64,000 nt of DNA from Streptomyces seoulensis (GCA_013364255.1 CP054936.1:496001-560000); one strand, 5' to 3'. Numbered from the stretch's first letter, positions 17,695 to 26,812 are shown. Made by a program: numbers and translations. Notes: generated from the sequence alone by a model not told the origin.

Positions 17695-17746
17695 GGGTAC
17701 GGGTGCCGGTGCCGGTGCCGGTGCCGGTGGCGGTGCCGGTGGCGGG
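17695..17746. repeat. GGTGCC hexanucleotide microsatellite
   Basis: An imperfect tandem array of GGTGCC units (one or two are GGTGGC) in the 201-nt gap between the exporter start and the end of the adenylation gene. It is non-coding and could vary in length by replication slippage. Confidence 0.7.
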
Positions 17747-17841
17747 CGCGGAGCGCGCCGGGCGGCGCCGGGCGTACTCCGCGCACGGCGCGCGGCGCGC
17801 GGCGAGTGGAGCCGGGCGTGCCCCGCGCGCGCCGGGCCGGG

Positions 17842-19476
17842 TCAGGCGGGCCCGGCGACGCTCGCGGCCAGTGCCTCGCGGTCGACCTTGCCGTTGCCGG
17901 TGACCGGCAGCGCGTCGACCACCCGCAGTTCGGCGGGGACCATGTACCCGGGCAGGGTGCGGGCGCAGAAGTCCCGCAGGGTGGCGGCGATGTCCTCGCC
18001 GGGCGCGGCTTCGGCGGCGCCGGGGCGGGAGGGCTGCCGCGCGCCGCCGCTCGGGTCCGTGACCACGAACGCGGCCAGGCAGCCGCCCCCGTCGGGCAGC
18101 GGCAGCCGCAGGGCCGCGGCGGCGGTGACGGCGGGGTGGCCGGTCAGGCGGCGTTCGACCTCGCCCAGCTCCACCCGGTTGCCGTTGATCTGCACCTGGG
18201 AGTCGGTGCGGCCGAGGAAGTACAGCTCCCCCTTCTCCCCGCGCACCGCGAGGTCCCCGGTGCGCAGCACGACCTGGCCCGACTCCGGGCACAGCGGGTC
18301 GGGTACGAGGGCGGCGCGGGTGGCTTCCGGGTCGTCCCAGTAGCCGGAGAAGAGCGCCGGGCTGCGCAGCAGCATCTCCCCCGGTGTTCCCGGCGCGTCG
18401 ACGAGGGCGCCGTCGCCGTCCCGGAGGAGCAGTTCGGCGCCCGGGTGGGCGTGGCCGATCGAGAGCCGTTCCAGATCGGCCGGCAGGGGTTCGGGGACGT
18501 CCTCGAAGGTGGCCGCCATCGACTCGGTCGCCCCGTAGCAGTTGACGATCCGCATCCCGGGGCGCAGTTCCTGAAGGCGGCGCAGCTCCGGCAGCGGGAA
18601 CTCCTCGCCGCAGAACAACACCCCGCGCAGGTCGGGGAGTTCGCTCAGGCGGTCCGCTTCGTGGCGCAGGACCTGTCGCCAGACGGAGGGCACTCCGGTG
18701 ACCTGGGTCGCGTTCGTGTCGCGCAGGGCGCGCAGGAAGTGCCGGGGCCAGCGCACCAGTCGCTGGGGCACCGGGACCAGTGCCGCGCCGCTGCCGAGCG
18801 CGAGCCCGAGGGTGAGCAGGGAGAAGTCGAAGTGCAGCGGGGAGGTGCCGGCGACGCGGTCGCCGGGGGCGGCGATGCGGTGCGCCAGCATGCCGCGGTA
18901 GAAGGCGGTCACGGCGCGGTGGCTCATGACGACGCCCTTGGGGCGGCCGGTCGTGCCGGAGGTGAAGACGATGTAGGCGGGGTCGGCGACACACGGGACG
19001 TGCCGTCGGCGGGCGGTCGCCGCGGGGGCGCGTTCGACGGTCAGTTCGCCGTCGCCGAAGCGCGCCGTGCCGAGCGTCGCGGGAAGGTCCGTGCGCTCTC
19101 CGGTCGCGGCCCGCACGTGCAGGGCCGGGCGGGCCGTGTCGATGAGCGTGCGCAGCCGGTCCGGCGGCGTCTCCGGGCTCACCGGCACGAAGGTGAGTCC
19201 GGCACGGGAGCAGGCCAGGAGCACGGCGATCGACTCGGCGCTCAGTTCGGCCTCCAGCAGCACACGTGTGCCGGGGGCGAGTTCCAGCGCGCGCAGGGTC
19301 GCCGCGTGGGCGTTGACGGTGGCGGTCAGCTCGGCGTAGGTGGTGACGGTGGGCGCGCCGGTGGCGGCGGGTTCGACGACGGCCGGGTGGTCCGGGGTGT
19401 GCCGGGCGGGGTCGAGCAGGACGTCGTGGAGGAACTCACCGGTCGCCGCCGCGGTGTCGTCCGGCCGTTGGCTCAC
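17842..19476 (-). CDS. Stand-alone NRPS adenylation-domain protein (first)
   Basis: A 544-residue AMP-binding protein that activates a carboxylic substrate (probably an amino acid) as an adenylate. Motifs in order are YIVFTSGTTGRPKGVVMSH (A3), FDFSLLTL (A4 region, specificity aspartate present), VNCYGATESM (A5), LRTGDLAVRGEKGELYFLGRTDSQVQING (A7-A8) and GNGKVDREAL (A10). There is no carrier or condensation domain attached. The start is GTG 19476 with AAAGGA upstream. It diverges from the condensation gene across a region with paired palindromes. The carrier partner is probably one of the two carriers at 29-30 kb. The substrate cannot be assigned by eye. Confidence 0.92.
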   Translation of the reverse strand: MSQRPDDTAAATGEFLHDVLLDPARHTPDHPAVVEPAATGAPTVTTYAELTATVNAHAATLRALELAPGTRVLLEAELSAESIAVLLACSRAGLTFVPVSPETPPDRLRTLIDTARPALHVRAATGERTDLPATLGTARFGDGELTVERAPAATARRRHVPCVADPAYIVFTSGTTGRPKGVVMSHRAVTAFYRGMLAHRIAAPGDRVAGTSPLHFDFSLLTLGLALGSGAALVPVPQRLVRWPRHFLRALRDTNATQVTGVPSVWRQVLRHEADRLSELPDLRGVLFCGEEFPLPELRRLQELRPGMRIVNCYGATESMAATFEDVPEPLPADLERLSIGHAHPGAELLLRDGDGALVDAPGTPGEMLLRSPALFSGYWDDPEATRAALVPDPLCPESGQVVLRTGDLAVRGEKGELYFLGRTDSQVQINGNRVELGEVERRLTGHPAVTAAAALRLPLPDGGGCLAAFVVTDPSGGARQPSRPGAAEAAPGEDIAATLRDFCARTLPGYMVPAELRVVDALPVTGNGKVDREALAASVAGPA

Positions 19477-19566
19477 TGAGGAAGTCCTTTCCGCTGCGGG
19501 TGGCGTACTCGTGGTGTCGGTGTGTCGGTCGGGCTTTCTTCACGAGCTTCACGAACACGTCACACG

Positions 19567-19586
19567 AATTTCCGTATAACGGAATT
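19567..19586. promoter_or_regulatory. Palindromic operator candidate, adenylation-gene side
   Basis: TTCCGTATAACGGAA: perfect 6-bp arms with a 3-nt centre, flanked by AATT. It is 94 nt upstream of the adenylation gene start. 14 of 17 positions match the second copy. Confidence 0.65.
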
Positions 19587-19775
19587 ACCTTTCCAGTTCT
19601 TCCGCCCACGCTCTCACACGCCGCCGCGAACGCGCCAGCCACCTCCCCCAACGCCCGCCATCAGGGCGGGAGATGAGTCGACGGATCGAGCGCCAAGTGG
19701 AATCGCCCGCTCCCGATGATCACTGGACAGATTCCACGAGCTGTGGCAGCTTGTGGCTCGAATCGGAATATAGTT

Positions 19776-19792
19776 TCCGCATTATGGAATTC
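19776..19792. promoter_or_regulatory. Palindromic operator candidate, condensation-gene side
   Basis: TTCCGCATTATGGAATT, a near copy of the site at 19570, located directly before the ribosome binding site (GGAGG, 19793-19797) of the condensation gene. Bound protein here would block transcription or initiation of the large operon. Confidence 0.65.
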
Positions 19793-19805
19793 GGAGGTTC
19801 GCGGT

Positions 19806-21074
19806 GTGCGACTGACTGACGCGGGACCCCTTTCCCTGGGCCAGCTCTCGGTCTGGCACGACATCCGCGACCTGCCCAAGAGCCGCCGCCACGAGCCCAA
19901 CAACGCGGCCGTGTGGGACCTGCCGCCCGGCACCGGCCCGGATGCCGTGCGGGGCGCGCTCACCGCGCTCGCCGCCCGGCATCCCTCCCTGCGCACCCGC
20001 TACGACCTGCGCGACCCCGACGCGCCCCGGCAGTGGCTGCCGGACGACGCGCGACCGGTCGAACTCACCGCTGTCGCGCCCGGGGAGGGCGAGGCGGCGG
20101 AGCTCTCCCTGCGGCTGGCCGCCGAACCCTTCGACCTGGGCCGCCAGGACGGCTGGCGGGCGCGGGTGACCACCGAGGGGCGCACGGCGGACGGGCGGCG
20201 GGCGCCGGGCCGGCTCGTCTTCGTCAAGCACCACATCCTGGCCGACGCCTGGGCCCAGGAGGTGTTACGGCGCGACCTCCTGCGCGAGCTGGCCGCGCCC
20301 GGCTCGCTCGGCGAACCGGCGCCCGGCCCCGCCGACCTGGCCGCCGAGCAGTACGGGCCGGACGGACTGCGGCGCCAGGAGGCCGCGTTGGAGTACTGGC
20401 GCCGGGTGCTCGACCGGGCCCCGGCCGCCCGGCTGCCCGCGACGGGCGACGTGCCCGGCGAGGTCGTGCAGGGCACGCTCCGCTCGTCGCCCGCGCTCCC
20501 CGCGGCCCGGGCGCTCGCCGACCGGGCCGGCGTCTCCGTCGCCAGCGCCGTGCTGGCCGCCTACGTCCGCGCCGTGGGCCGCCGGTGCGCGAGCGGCGCG
20601 CTGCTGGTGCAGCTGATGAGCGCCAACCGGTTCTCCGGACGCTGGAAGGACCTCGTCACCTCCATGAACGAGTGGGTTCCCGCTCTCGTGGACGGGGTGG
20701 ACGCGGACCTCACGACGCTCGCCCGCACCGTGCACTGGGGCAGCCTGCGCGCCGTGCGGCACGGCATGCACGACGTGACGGCCGTCGCCGCGCTGCGCGC
20801 CCGCCCGCCGGGGGCGCCCGAGGCGGCCTGCGCCTTCAACCACGTGGCCGTACCGCCCGCCGACCCGGGCGGCGCGACGCCGCGGGAGGCCGCGCCGGTC
20901 GCGCCGGCCGTCTCCTTCGAGACGCCGTTCACCACCATTGGACCGCGCTGCTACGCCCGCTCCCAGGAGGACGGACACACCCTGACCGTGCGGCTGACCG
21001 CGCGGGACACCGGACGCGCCCAGTGCGCCGCCCTGCTGTGGGAGGTGCACGACACGCTGCTCGCCGCCGCCTGA
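19806..21074 (+). CDS. Stand-alone condensation-domain protein with a TTA codon
   Basis: A 422-residue NRPS condensation-like protein. The catalytic motif HHILADA is present (H142, H143, D147; the usual glycine after the aspartate is alanine). Early motifs include LSLGQLSVWHD, a typical condensation start. A TTA leucine codon lies in frame at 20265-20267 (L154), seven codons after D147. TTA codons need the bldA tRNA in Streptomyces, so translation should be developmentally controlled. The GTG start 19806 has GGAGG 8 nt upstream. It would join two carrier-bound units, or a carrier-bound acyl with a free amine. It leads the long plus-strand operon. Confidence 0.88.
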   Translation: MRLTDAGPLSLGQLSVWHDIRDLPKSRRHEPNNAAVWDLPPGTGPDAVRGALTALAARHPSLRTRYDLRDPDAPRQWLPDDARPVELTAVAPGEGEAAELSLRLAAEPFDLGRQDGWRARVTTEGRTADGRRAPGRLVFVKHHILADAWAQEVLRRDLLRELAAPGSLGEPAPGPADLAAEQYGPDGLRRQEAALEYWRRVLDRAPAARLPATGDVPGEVVQGTLRSSPALPAARALADRAGVSVASAVLAAYVRAVGRRCASGALLVQLMSANRFSGRWKDLVTSMNEWVPALVDGVDADLTTLARTVHWGSLRAVRHGMHDVTAVAALRARPPGAPEAACAFNHVAVPPADPGGATPREAAPVAPAVSFETPFTTIGPRCYARSQEDGHTLTVRLTARDTGRAQCAALLWEVHDTLLAAA

Positions 21075-21117
21075 CGCCCCGGCCCCCACCGTCCGCCCCG
21101 CGCCCCCTGGAGGTCCC

Positions 21118-23613
21118 GTGCCCGGCTCCACCCACCCACTCGGCCGACCCGCCGCCCCGCCCCGCCGAGGCGGCGCCGCCCCCGGCCACGTCGTCGTCCT
21201 GCACCGCTGGAGCGACCGGTACGCCGACTACGCCCGCTACCTCGACCACACCGCCCACCGGGTCAGCTACGTCACCACCGAACGGGCCCTGGCCCACCTG
21301 CCGTCGGCCCAGGCCGCCGGGGTGGAGCTGGTGGACAGCACCGAGAACGCCAAGGCGGTGCGCGAGGCCGTGGACCGGCTGGCCGAGCGGCACGGGCCGC
21401 CGACGCGCATCGTCGCCCTCCAGGAGACCGACCTCGACCTGGCCGCCGTCCTGCGCGACGAGCTGTCCCTGCCGGGTCCGGGCGCGGAGGAACTGCGGCC
21501 GGTGCGCGACAAGTTGCTGATGGCCCAGCGCCTGGCCGCCCACGCGGTCCCGACCCCGGCGACCGCCGGCGCCCCCGACCGCGCAGCGGTGACCCGCTTC
21601 GCCGCCGCGCACGGCTGGCCCGTCCTGGTCAAACCCCGGCGCGGCACCGCGAGCGCCCACGTCACCCGCCTGGACTCCCCGCGGGCGCTGGCCGCGTACG
21701 TCTTCCCCGCCGACACCGACATGATCGTCCAGCCGTGGGTGCCCGACCGGATCCTGCACGTCGACGGCGTCTTCGACGGCCGCGACCTCGGCTTCTGGCG
21801 GGCCTCGCGCTATCTGAGCACCTGCCTGGAGTTCGCCTCCGGCGAGGCGCTCGGCTCGGTGGAGATCGACGACGGCGCCGCGCTGGAGCGCATCGGCGCA
21901 CTGACGGCGCGGGCCGCGCGGGCCCTGCTGGCCCGGCCGTCCGTCTTCCACCTGGAACTGTTCGAGAGCGGGACCGGGGCACTGACCGTGCTGGAACTCG
22001 GGGCGCGGCCCGGCGGGGCCGAAGTGCCCTTCGTCTGGCGGGAGGTGCACGGCGTCGACCTGATGGCCGCCGCCTTCGCCCACCAGACGGACACCCCCGA
22101 CCCGACACCGGCCGCGCCTCCCGCGGCGGGCCGCGTCGGCGGCTGGCTGCTGGTGCCGCCGTCCGTCCCCGCGCCGTGCCGGGTGCGTTCGGTGACGCTG
22201 CCCGAGGACGGTCCTGCGTACGCCCGCAGCGTCCCGTACCGGGGGCAGTCGCTGACCGGGGGCGGCTACGAGCACGCCGGAGCGCGTTTCCGCTTCGCGG
22301 GCCGCGGCAGCGCCGAGGTGGAGGAGGCGCTGCGCCGCACCGCCCGCGGGACGGCGCTGGTGTGCACGCCCCTCGACGCGCGGGCGCCCGGCCGGGTGGC
22401 CGTGGTGGGCTGCGGCAACCCGCCCTACCGCCGGTACGCGCTCGCCGCGCTGGCCGACCGGGTCGAGACCGCGCTCGTGCAGCCCGGACCGCCGCAGTGG
22501 CAGCGCCCCTACATCGACGACCGTTTCCGGGCCGCCGACACCTCCGACGCCGACGCCGTCACCGAGGCCGTCGCCGACCTGCTCGCCTCGGCCGACGGCG
22601 CGGGCGCGGTCCTCACCTGGGACGAGACGCTGCTCGCCACGACCGCGGAGGTCGCCCGGCGGCTGAACCTGCCGCACCTGGGGCCCGAAGCCGTGCGCGG
22701 CTGCCGCGACAAGCTCACCACCCGGCAGGTCCTCGCCGCGGCCGCGGTGCCCTCCGCCGGCTTCCGCCACGTCCACGACCGTGACGGGGCGGTCGCGGCC
22801 GCCCGAGACCTGGGCCTGCCCGTGGTGGTCAAACCCCGCGGCCTGGCCGGCTCCATCGGCGTCACCCTCGCCCGCACGCCCGACGAGGTCGGCCGCGCCT
22901 ACGAGTCGGCCACCACCTCCGCCTTCCCCGGCATCGACCGGCTGGCCGGCGCCATCGTGGAGGAGTACCTGACCGGACCCGAGATCAGCGTGGACTGCGC
23001 GGTCGACGGCGGCCGGGCGCACATCGTCAACGTGGCCCGCAAGCGCCTCGGCTTCGCCCCGTACTTCGAGGAGATCGGCCACCTGGTGGCGCCCTGGCGG
23101 GACGAACCCTGGGCCGACGACGTGGAGTTCGTGGTCACGGCCGCGCACGCCGCGCTCGGTCTGCGCACCGGGGTCACCCACAGCGAGCTGCGGCTCACCC
23201 CGTCCGGGCCCCGCGTGGTCGAGGTCAACGGGCGGCTCGGCGGCGACTTCATCCCGCTGCTCGGCCGCCTGGCCACCGGCGTCGACCAGGTGGCCGCCGC
23301 CGCCGACCTCGCCCTGGGCCGCGCCCCCGAGGTGTCACCGCGCCACGAACGCTGTGCCGAGGTCCGCTTCGTCTACCCCCCGCACGACGCCGTCGTCCAC
23401 GCACTCGACGTCACCGCCGCGGCGGCCGTGCCCGGCATCGCGGACGCCGTCGCGCTCGCGCCGCCGGGCACGGAGCTGCGGCTGCCGCCCCACGGCATCG
23501 TCCCCCGCCTGGCCGCGCTGATCGCCACGGGCGACAGCCCCGAGGAGTGCGGCCGGGCCCTGGACGCCGCCGAGCGGGCCGTGCGCCACCGCCTCGCGCC
23601 GCTCCCCCACTGA
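21118..23613 (+). CDS. Tandem double ATP-grasp protein
   Basis: An 831-residue protein with two complete ATP-grasp units. Unit 1 (about residues 25-330): VRDKLLMAQRLAAHAVPTPAT near 130, VLVKPRRGTASAHV near 170, LELGARPGGAEVPF near 292. Unit 2 (about 425-745): a fresh Rossmann-like start VAVVGCGNPPYRRYAL, RDKLTTRQVLAAAAVPS near 530, VVVKPRGLAGSIGV near 570, and VVEVNGRLGGDFIP near 702. Both keep the ATP-binding lysine and the acidic metal residues, so both may act. Known single-unit relatives form peptide, amide or thioester bonds. Start GTG 21118 follows GGAGG. It could carry out two successive ligations in one polypeptide; substrates unknown. Confidence 0.9.
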   Translation: MPGSTHPLGRPAAPPRRGGAAPGHVVVLHRWSDRYADYARYLDHTAHRVSYVTTERALAHLPSAQAAGVELVDSTENAKAVREAVDRLAERHGPPTRIVALQETDLDLAAVLRDELSLPGPGAEELRPVRDKLLMAQRLAAHAVPTPATAGAPDRAAVTRFAAAHGWPVLVKPRRGTASAHVTRLDSPRALAAYVFPADTDMIVQPWVPDRILHVDGVFDGRDLGFWRASRYLSTCLEFASGEALGSVEIDDGAALERIGALTARAARALLARPSVFHLELFESGTGALTVLELGARPGGAEVPFVWREVHGVDLMAAAFAHQTDTPDPTPAAPPAAGRVGGWLLVPPSVPAPCRVRSVTLPEDGPAYARSVPYRGQSLTGGGYEHAGARFRFAGRGSAEVEEALRRTARGTALVCTPLDARAPGRVAVVGCGNPPYRRYALAALADRVETALVQPGPPQWQRPYIDDRFRAADTSDADAVTEAVADLLASADGAGAVLTWDETLLATTAEVARRLNLPHLGPEAVRGCRDKLTTRQVLAAAAVPSAGFRHVHDRDGAVAAARDLGLPVVVKPRGLAGSIGVTLARTPDEVGRAYESATTSAFPGIDRLAGAIVEEYLTGPEISVDCAVDGGRAHIVNVARKRLGFAPYFEEIGHLVAPWRDEPWADDVEFVVTAAHAALGLRTGVTHSELRLTPSGPRVVEVNGRLGGDFIPLLGRLATGVDQVAAAADLALGRAPEVSPRHERCAEVRFVYPPHDAVVHALDVTAAAAVPGIADAVALAPPGTELRLPPHGIVPRLAALIATGDSPEECGRALDAAERAVRHRLAPLPH

Positions 23614-23721
23614 CCTCGCGCCGCCCCCGCCGACCTCGTACGCGAGCGCCGGCCTCTCACCCCCACGTCACCCTCGAGCCGACCTCTCCCCCCGCAAAAG
23701 GAAGCAAGGAGCTGTCCGACC

Positions 23722-25389
23722 ATGTGGATCCTGGGCGTCAACGCACCTCCGGCCGGCTGGCACGACACCGCGGCCTGTCTGATCGACGGCGACGGCCGGA
23801 TCGTCGCCTTCTGCGAGGAGGAACGCCTCAGCCGGCGGCGCCACTCGCTGTACCGCAAGCCGGTCGGCGCCGCCCGGCTGTGCCTGGAGCGGGCGGGCAT
23901 CAGCCCCGCCGAGATCGACGTCGTCGCGCTGGGCTGGGACGACGAACAGCTCTACCCCGGCCGGTTCGCCGACGACGCCGAGTTCCTCGCCTACGCGGTC
24001 GGCCTCGACTTCGGCGAACGGCTGCCCGAGGTGGTGCGCGTCGGCCACCACCAGGCGCACGCCGCGTCCTCCTTCCACGCCTCGCCCTTCCGCAAGGCGG
24101 GCGTCCTGGTGGTCGACGGGCACGGCGAGAACGAGTCCTCCAGCATCTGGACCTACGAGGAGGGCCGCGCGCCGCGCCTGGAACGCTCCTGGCAGCGCAC
24201 CGCCTCCCTCGGCTACGCCTACGACGCGGCCTCCACCTGGCTGGGCTTCTCCTTCCTCAACGCGGGCAAGACGATGGGCCTGGCCGCCTACGGCCGCGCC
24301 CGGGGCGTGCGCACCGAAACCCTCGTGGACATCGACGGCGACGACTTCTCGCTCGCCGTCGAGCCGCTGGCCGAGCGCACCGGGCGGGCCACCGCCGAGG
24401 AGATCAAGGAGCAGTACGACCAGACGGTCGCCCGGTGGCGCGAGCGCTACGCCCGGATCGCGGGCGCCGACGGGCCGCGGGCCGCGGAGGACCGGCTCGC
24501 CGACGATCCCGGCGCGGTCCTGGTCGCCTACACCGCCCAGCGGATCGTGGAGGAGGCCGTCACCCACCTGGCCTCGCAGACCCGCAAGGCGGCCGGGGTC
24601 GAGGAGCTGTGCATGAGCGGCGGCGTCGCCCTGAACTGCTCCACCAACGGCACCCTGCCCGGCCCCCTGTACGTACCGCCGGTCCCGCACGACGCGGGCG
24701 TGGCCCTCGGCGCCGCCTGGACGGTGTGCCCGCCCCGCTCCCGCACGGCGCCTCTCTCCCCGTACCTCGGCAGCGACATCGGCGCCGAGACGGTCACCGC
24801 CGCGGACACCGAGGACCTGTGGCGCAGCCCGCTGGACATCGACGAGCTGGCCGGGCTGCTGCTGGACGGGCGGGTCGGCGCGGTCGCGCAGGGCCGCGCC
24901 GAGGTGGGGCCGCGCGCCCTGTGCCACCGCTCGATCATCGCCGTGCCGGACACCGCCTCGGTCAACACCCGGGTGAACACGGTGAAGAACCGCGAGCAGT
25001 GGCGCCCGTTCGCCGGCGTCACCCGGCCCGGCTACGGCGCCCGGCTGTGGGAGCGGCAGGAGCACCTCAGCCGCTACATGCTGGGCGCCGCCCGCGCCAC
25101 CGAGCTGGGCCGGCAGGTCGCGCCCGGGGTCGTCCACGTCGACGGCACCACCCGCCCGCAGGTGCTCCACGGCGACGAGGCGCCCGCCGTCGGCGCGGCC
25201 CTGGACGCCCTGGCGGCCGAGGGGGCGCCGCCGGTGCTCCTCAACACCTCCTTCAACGACCGGGGCGAGCCCGTCGTGGACGGCGCGCGCGACGCGCTGG
25301 CCGCGTTCCGCTCCATGGACCTGGACTTCCTCGTCCTGGGAGACACCCTGTACCGGAAGAAGAACCCGTCGAAGGGGGACGCCCGATGA
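23722..25389 (+). CDS. Carbamoyltransferase, NodU/CmcH/TobZ family
   Basis: A 555-residue O-carbamoyltransferase that transfers a carbamoyl group from carbamoyl phosphate, through carbamoyl-AMP, to a hydroxyl. The N-terminal Kae1-like domain carries the metal motif GHHQAHAASSF near residue 110, then VVDGHGENESSS and LNAGKTMGLAAYG. The C-terminal half contains GGVALNCSTNG and AEVGPRALCHRS, then LLNTSFNDRGEPVV. The length is typical. ATG 23722 follows AAGGAG. Its stop overlaps the start of the radical SAM gene by 4 nt. The product therefore probably has a carbamate. Confidence 0.94.
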   Translation: MWILGVNAPPAGWHDTAACLIDGDGRIVAFCEEERLSRRRHSLYRKPVGAARLCLERAGISPAEIDVVALGWDDEQLYPGRFADDAEFLAYAVGLDFGERLPEVVRVGHHQAHAASSFHASPFRKAGVLVVDGHGENESSSIWTYEEGRAPRLERSWQRTASLGYAYDAASTWLGFSFLNAGKTMGLAAYGRARGVRTETLVDIDGDDFSLAVEPLAERTGRATAEEIKEQYDQTVARWRERYARIAGADGPRAAEDRLADDPGAVLVAYTAQRIVEEAVTHLASQTRKAAGVEELCMSGGVALNCSTNGTLPGPLYVPPVPHDAGVALGAAWTVCPPRSRTAPLSPYLGSDIGAETVTAADTEDLWRSPLDIDELAGLLLDGRVGAVAQGRAEVGPRALCHRSIIAVPDTASVNTRVNTVKNREQWRPFAGVTRPGYGARLWERQEHLSRYMLGAARATELGRQVAPGVVHVDGTTRPQVLHGDEAPAVGAALDALAAEGAPPVLLNTSFNDRGEPVVDGARDALAAFRSMDLDFLVLGDTLYRKKNPSKGDAR

Positions 25390-26729
25390 CGGCCGGCCCG
25401 ACCGCGCCCGAGCGCTTCCGCGCGTACGGCCCCAAGCACCTCGACGACATCGCCGCCCGCTTCGGCCTGCGCGAGGAGGTCCGCGAGACGGTGCGCCGGG
25501 TGTCGCTGGTGCTGCCGTTCCGGGTCAACGAGTACGTCCTGAGCCGGCTGATCGACTGGGACCGCGCCCCGGACGACCCGATGTTCCAGCTGACCTTCCC
25601 CCAGCGGGGCATGCTGGCGGCCGACGACGAGCGGCGGCTCGCCAAGCTGTCCGCCGACCCCGGCGACAAACTGCTGCTGCGCGAGCTGGTCGGCGACATC
25701 CGGGCGCGCCTGAACCCGCACCCCTCGGGCCAGCAGCAGTACAACGTGCCGCACCTGGACGGGCGGCCCGTGCCGGGCCTCCAGCACAAGTACCGCGAGA
25801 CCGTCCTGTACTTCCCCGGCCAGGGGCAGACCTGCCACGCGTACTGCACCTACTGCTTCCGCTGGGCCCAGTTCGTCGGCGACGCCGACCTGCGCTTCGC
25901 CGCCCCGGACCCGACCGGGCTGCTCGCCTATCTGGCCGCGCGTCCCGAGGTCAGCGACGTGCTGGTCACCGGCGGCGACCCGATGGTGATGACCACCGAG
26001 CGGCTGCGCCGCCATCTGGAGCCGCTGCTCGCCGTGGAGTCGGTCGACACCGTGCGCATCGGCACCAAGTCGGTGGCGTACTGGCCGTACCGCTTCACCA
26101 CCGACCACGACGCCGACGACGTGCTGCGCCTGTTCGAGCAGGTCGTGGCGGCGGGCAAGCAGCTCGCCGTGATGGCGCACTTCAGCCACCCGCGCGAACT
26201 GGAGACCGCGCCCGCGCGGGAGGCGGTGCGGCGCATCCGCGCGACGGGCGCCGTCGTGTACTGCCAGGCGCCGCTGATCGCCCGCGTCAACGACGACGCG
26301 GCGACCTGGAGCGCGCTGTGGAAGGCCGAACTGGCCGCGGGAGCCGTCCCGTACTACCTGTTCGTGGAACGCGACACCGGCCCGCACGCCTACTTCCAGG
26401 TGCCGCTGGCCCGGGCGTCGGAGATCTTCCGGGCCGCCTACCGCACCCTGCCGGGCCTGGCCCGCACGGTGCGCGGCCCGGTCATGTCCGCGACGCCCGG
26501 CAAGGTCGTCGTGGACGGGGTGCAGGAGACGCCCGAGGGCTCGTACTTCCAGCTGCGCATGCTCCAGGCCCGCGACCCCGCCCTGGTCGGCCGCCCGTTC
26601 CGGGCCCGCTACTGCCCCGAGGCGGCCTGGCTGGACGACCTGGAGATCGCGCCGGACTGCCCGCCGGACCTGGCGGCCGCGCTGCGCGGCGCGCCGCCGG
26701 CGGCCGGGGCGGCCGGGGCGGCCGCGTGA
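25386..26729 (+). CDS. Lysine 2,3-aminomutase-like radical SAM enzyme
   Basis: A 447-residue protein of the KamA family. The radical SAM cluster motif is CHAYCTYC (C150, C154, C157). Downstream are GGDPMVMTTERLRRHLEP, typical of aminomutases, and a late MSATPGKVVVDG where the lysine may bind PLP as in lysine 2,3-aminomutase. Family members move an alpha-amino group to the beta carbon of lysine, glutamate or arginine. The ATG overlaps the carbamoyltransferase stop (ATGA). The cluster thus probably makes a beta-amino acid building block. Whether the substrate is lysine, glutamate or another amino acid cannot be decided by eye. Confidence 0.88.
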   Translation: MTAGPTAPERFRAYGPKHLDDIAARFGLREEVRETVRRVSLVLPFRVNEYVLSRLIDWDRAPDDPMFQLTFPQRGMLAADDERRLAKLSADPGDKLLLRELVGDIRARLNPHPSGQQQYNVPHLDGRPVPGLQHKYRETVLYFPGQGQTCHAYCTYCFRWAQFVGDADLRFAAPDPTGLLAYLAARPEVSDVLVTGGDPMVMTTERLRRHLEPLLAVESVDTVRIGTKSVAYWPYRFTTDHDADDVLRLFEQVVAAGKQLAVMAHFSHPRELETAPAREAVRRIRATGAVVYCQAPLIARVNDDAATWSALWKAELAAGAVPYYLFVERDTGPHAYFQVPLARASEIFRAAYRTLPGLARTVRGPVMSATPGKVVVDGVQETPEGSYFQLRMLQARDPALVGRPFRARYCPEAAWLDDLEIAPDCPPDLAAALRGAPPAAGAAGAAA

Positions 26730-26812
26730 CGCCCGGCGCCCCCTCGTCCCCGGCCCCCGCGTCGCCGCCCGCCCGCGCGAGCGGCCCGCCCACCCGTGAA
26801 AGGACCCCGCAC

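Larger units (their letters stand above)
19477..19805. promoter_or_regulatory. Divergent promoter region of the peptide cluster
   Basis: 329 nt, AT-richer than the flanking genes, between the adenylation gene (minus) and the condensation gene (plus). It contains two copies of a related palindrome, at 19570-19586 and 19776-19792, one near each gene start. It is the obvious control point of the whole cluster. Confidence 0.65.

Noticed and set aside
15160..19479. Plus-strand open frame of 1439 codons
   Set aside because: It is antisense to three well-supported minus-strand genes (ATP-grasp, MFS, adenylation). Composition is low-complexity Gly/Glu/Arg/Val.
25386..26729. Streptothricin-type cluster
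   Set aside because: The aminomutase and carbamoyltransferase would fit, but I see no streptolidine, gulosamine or multi-unit beta-lysine polymerising genes.
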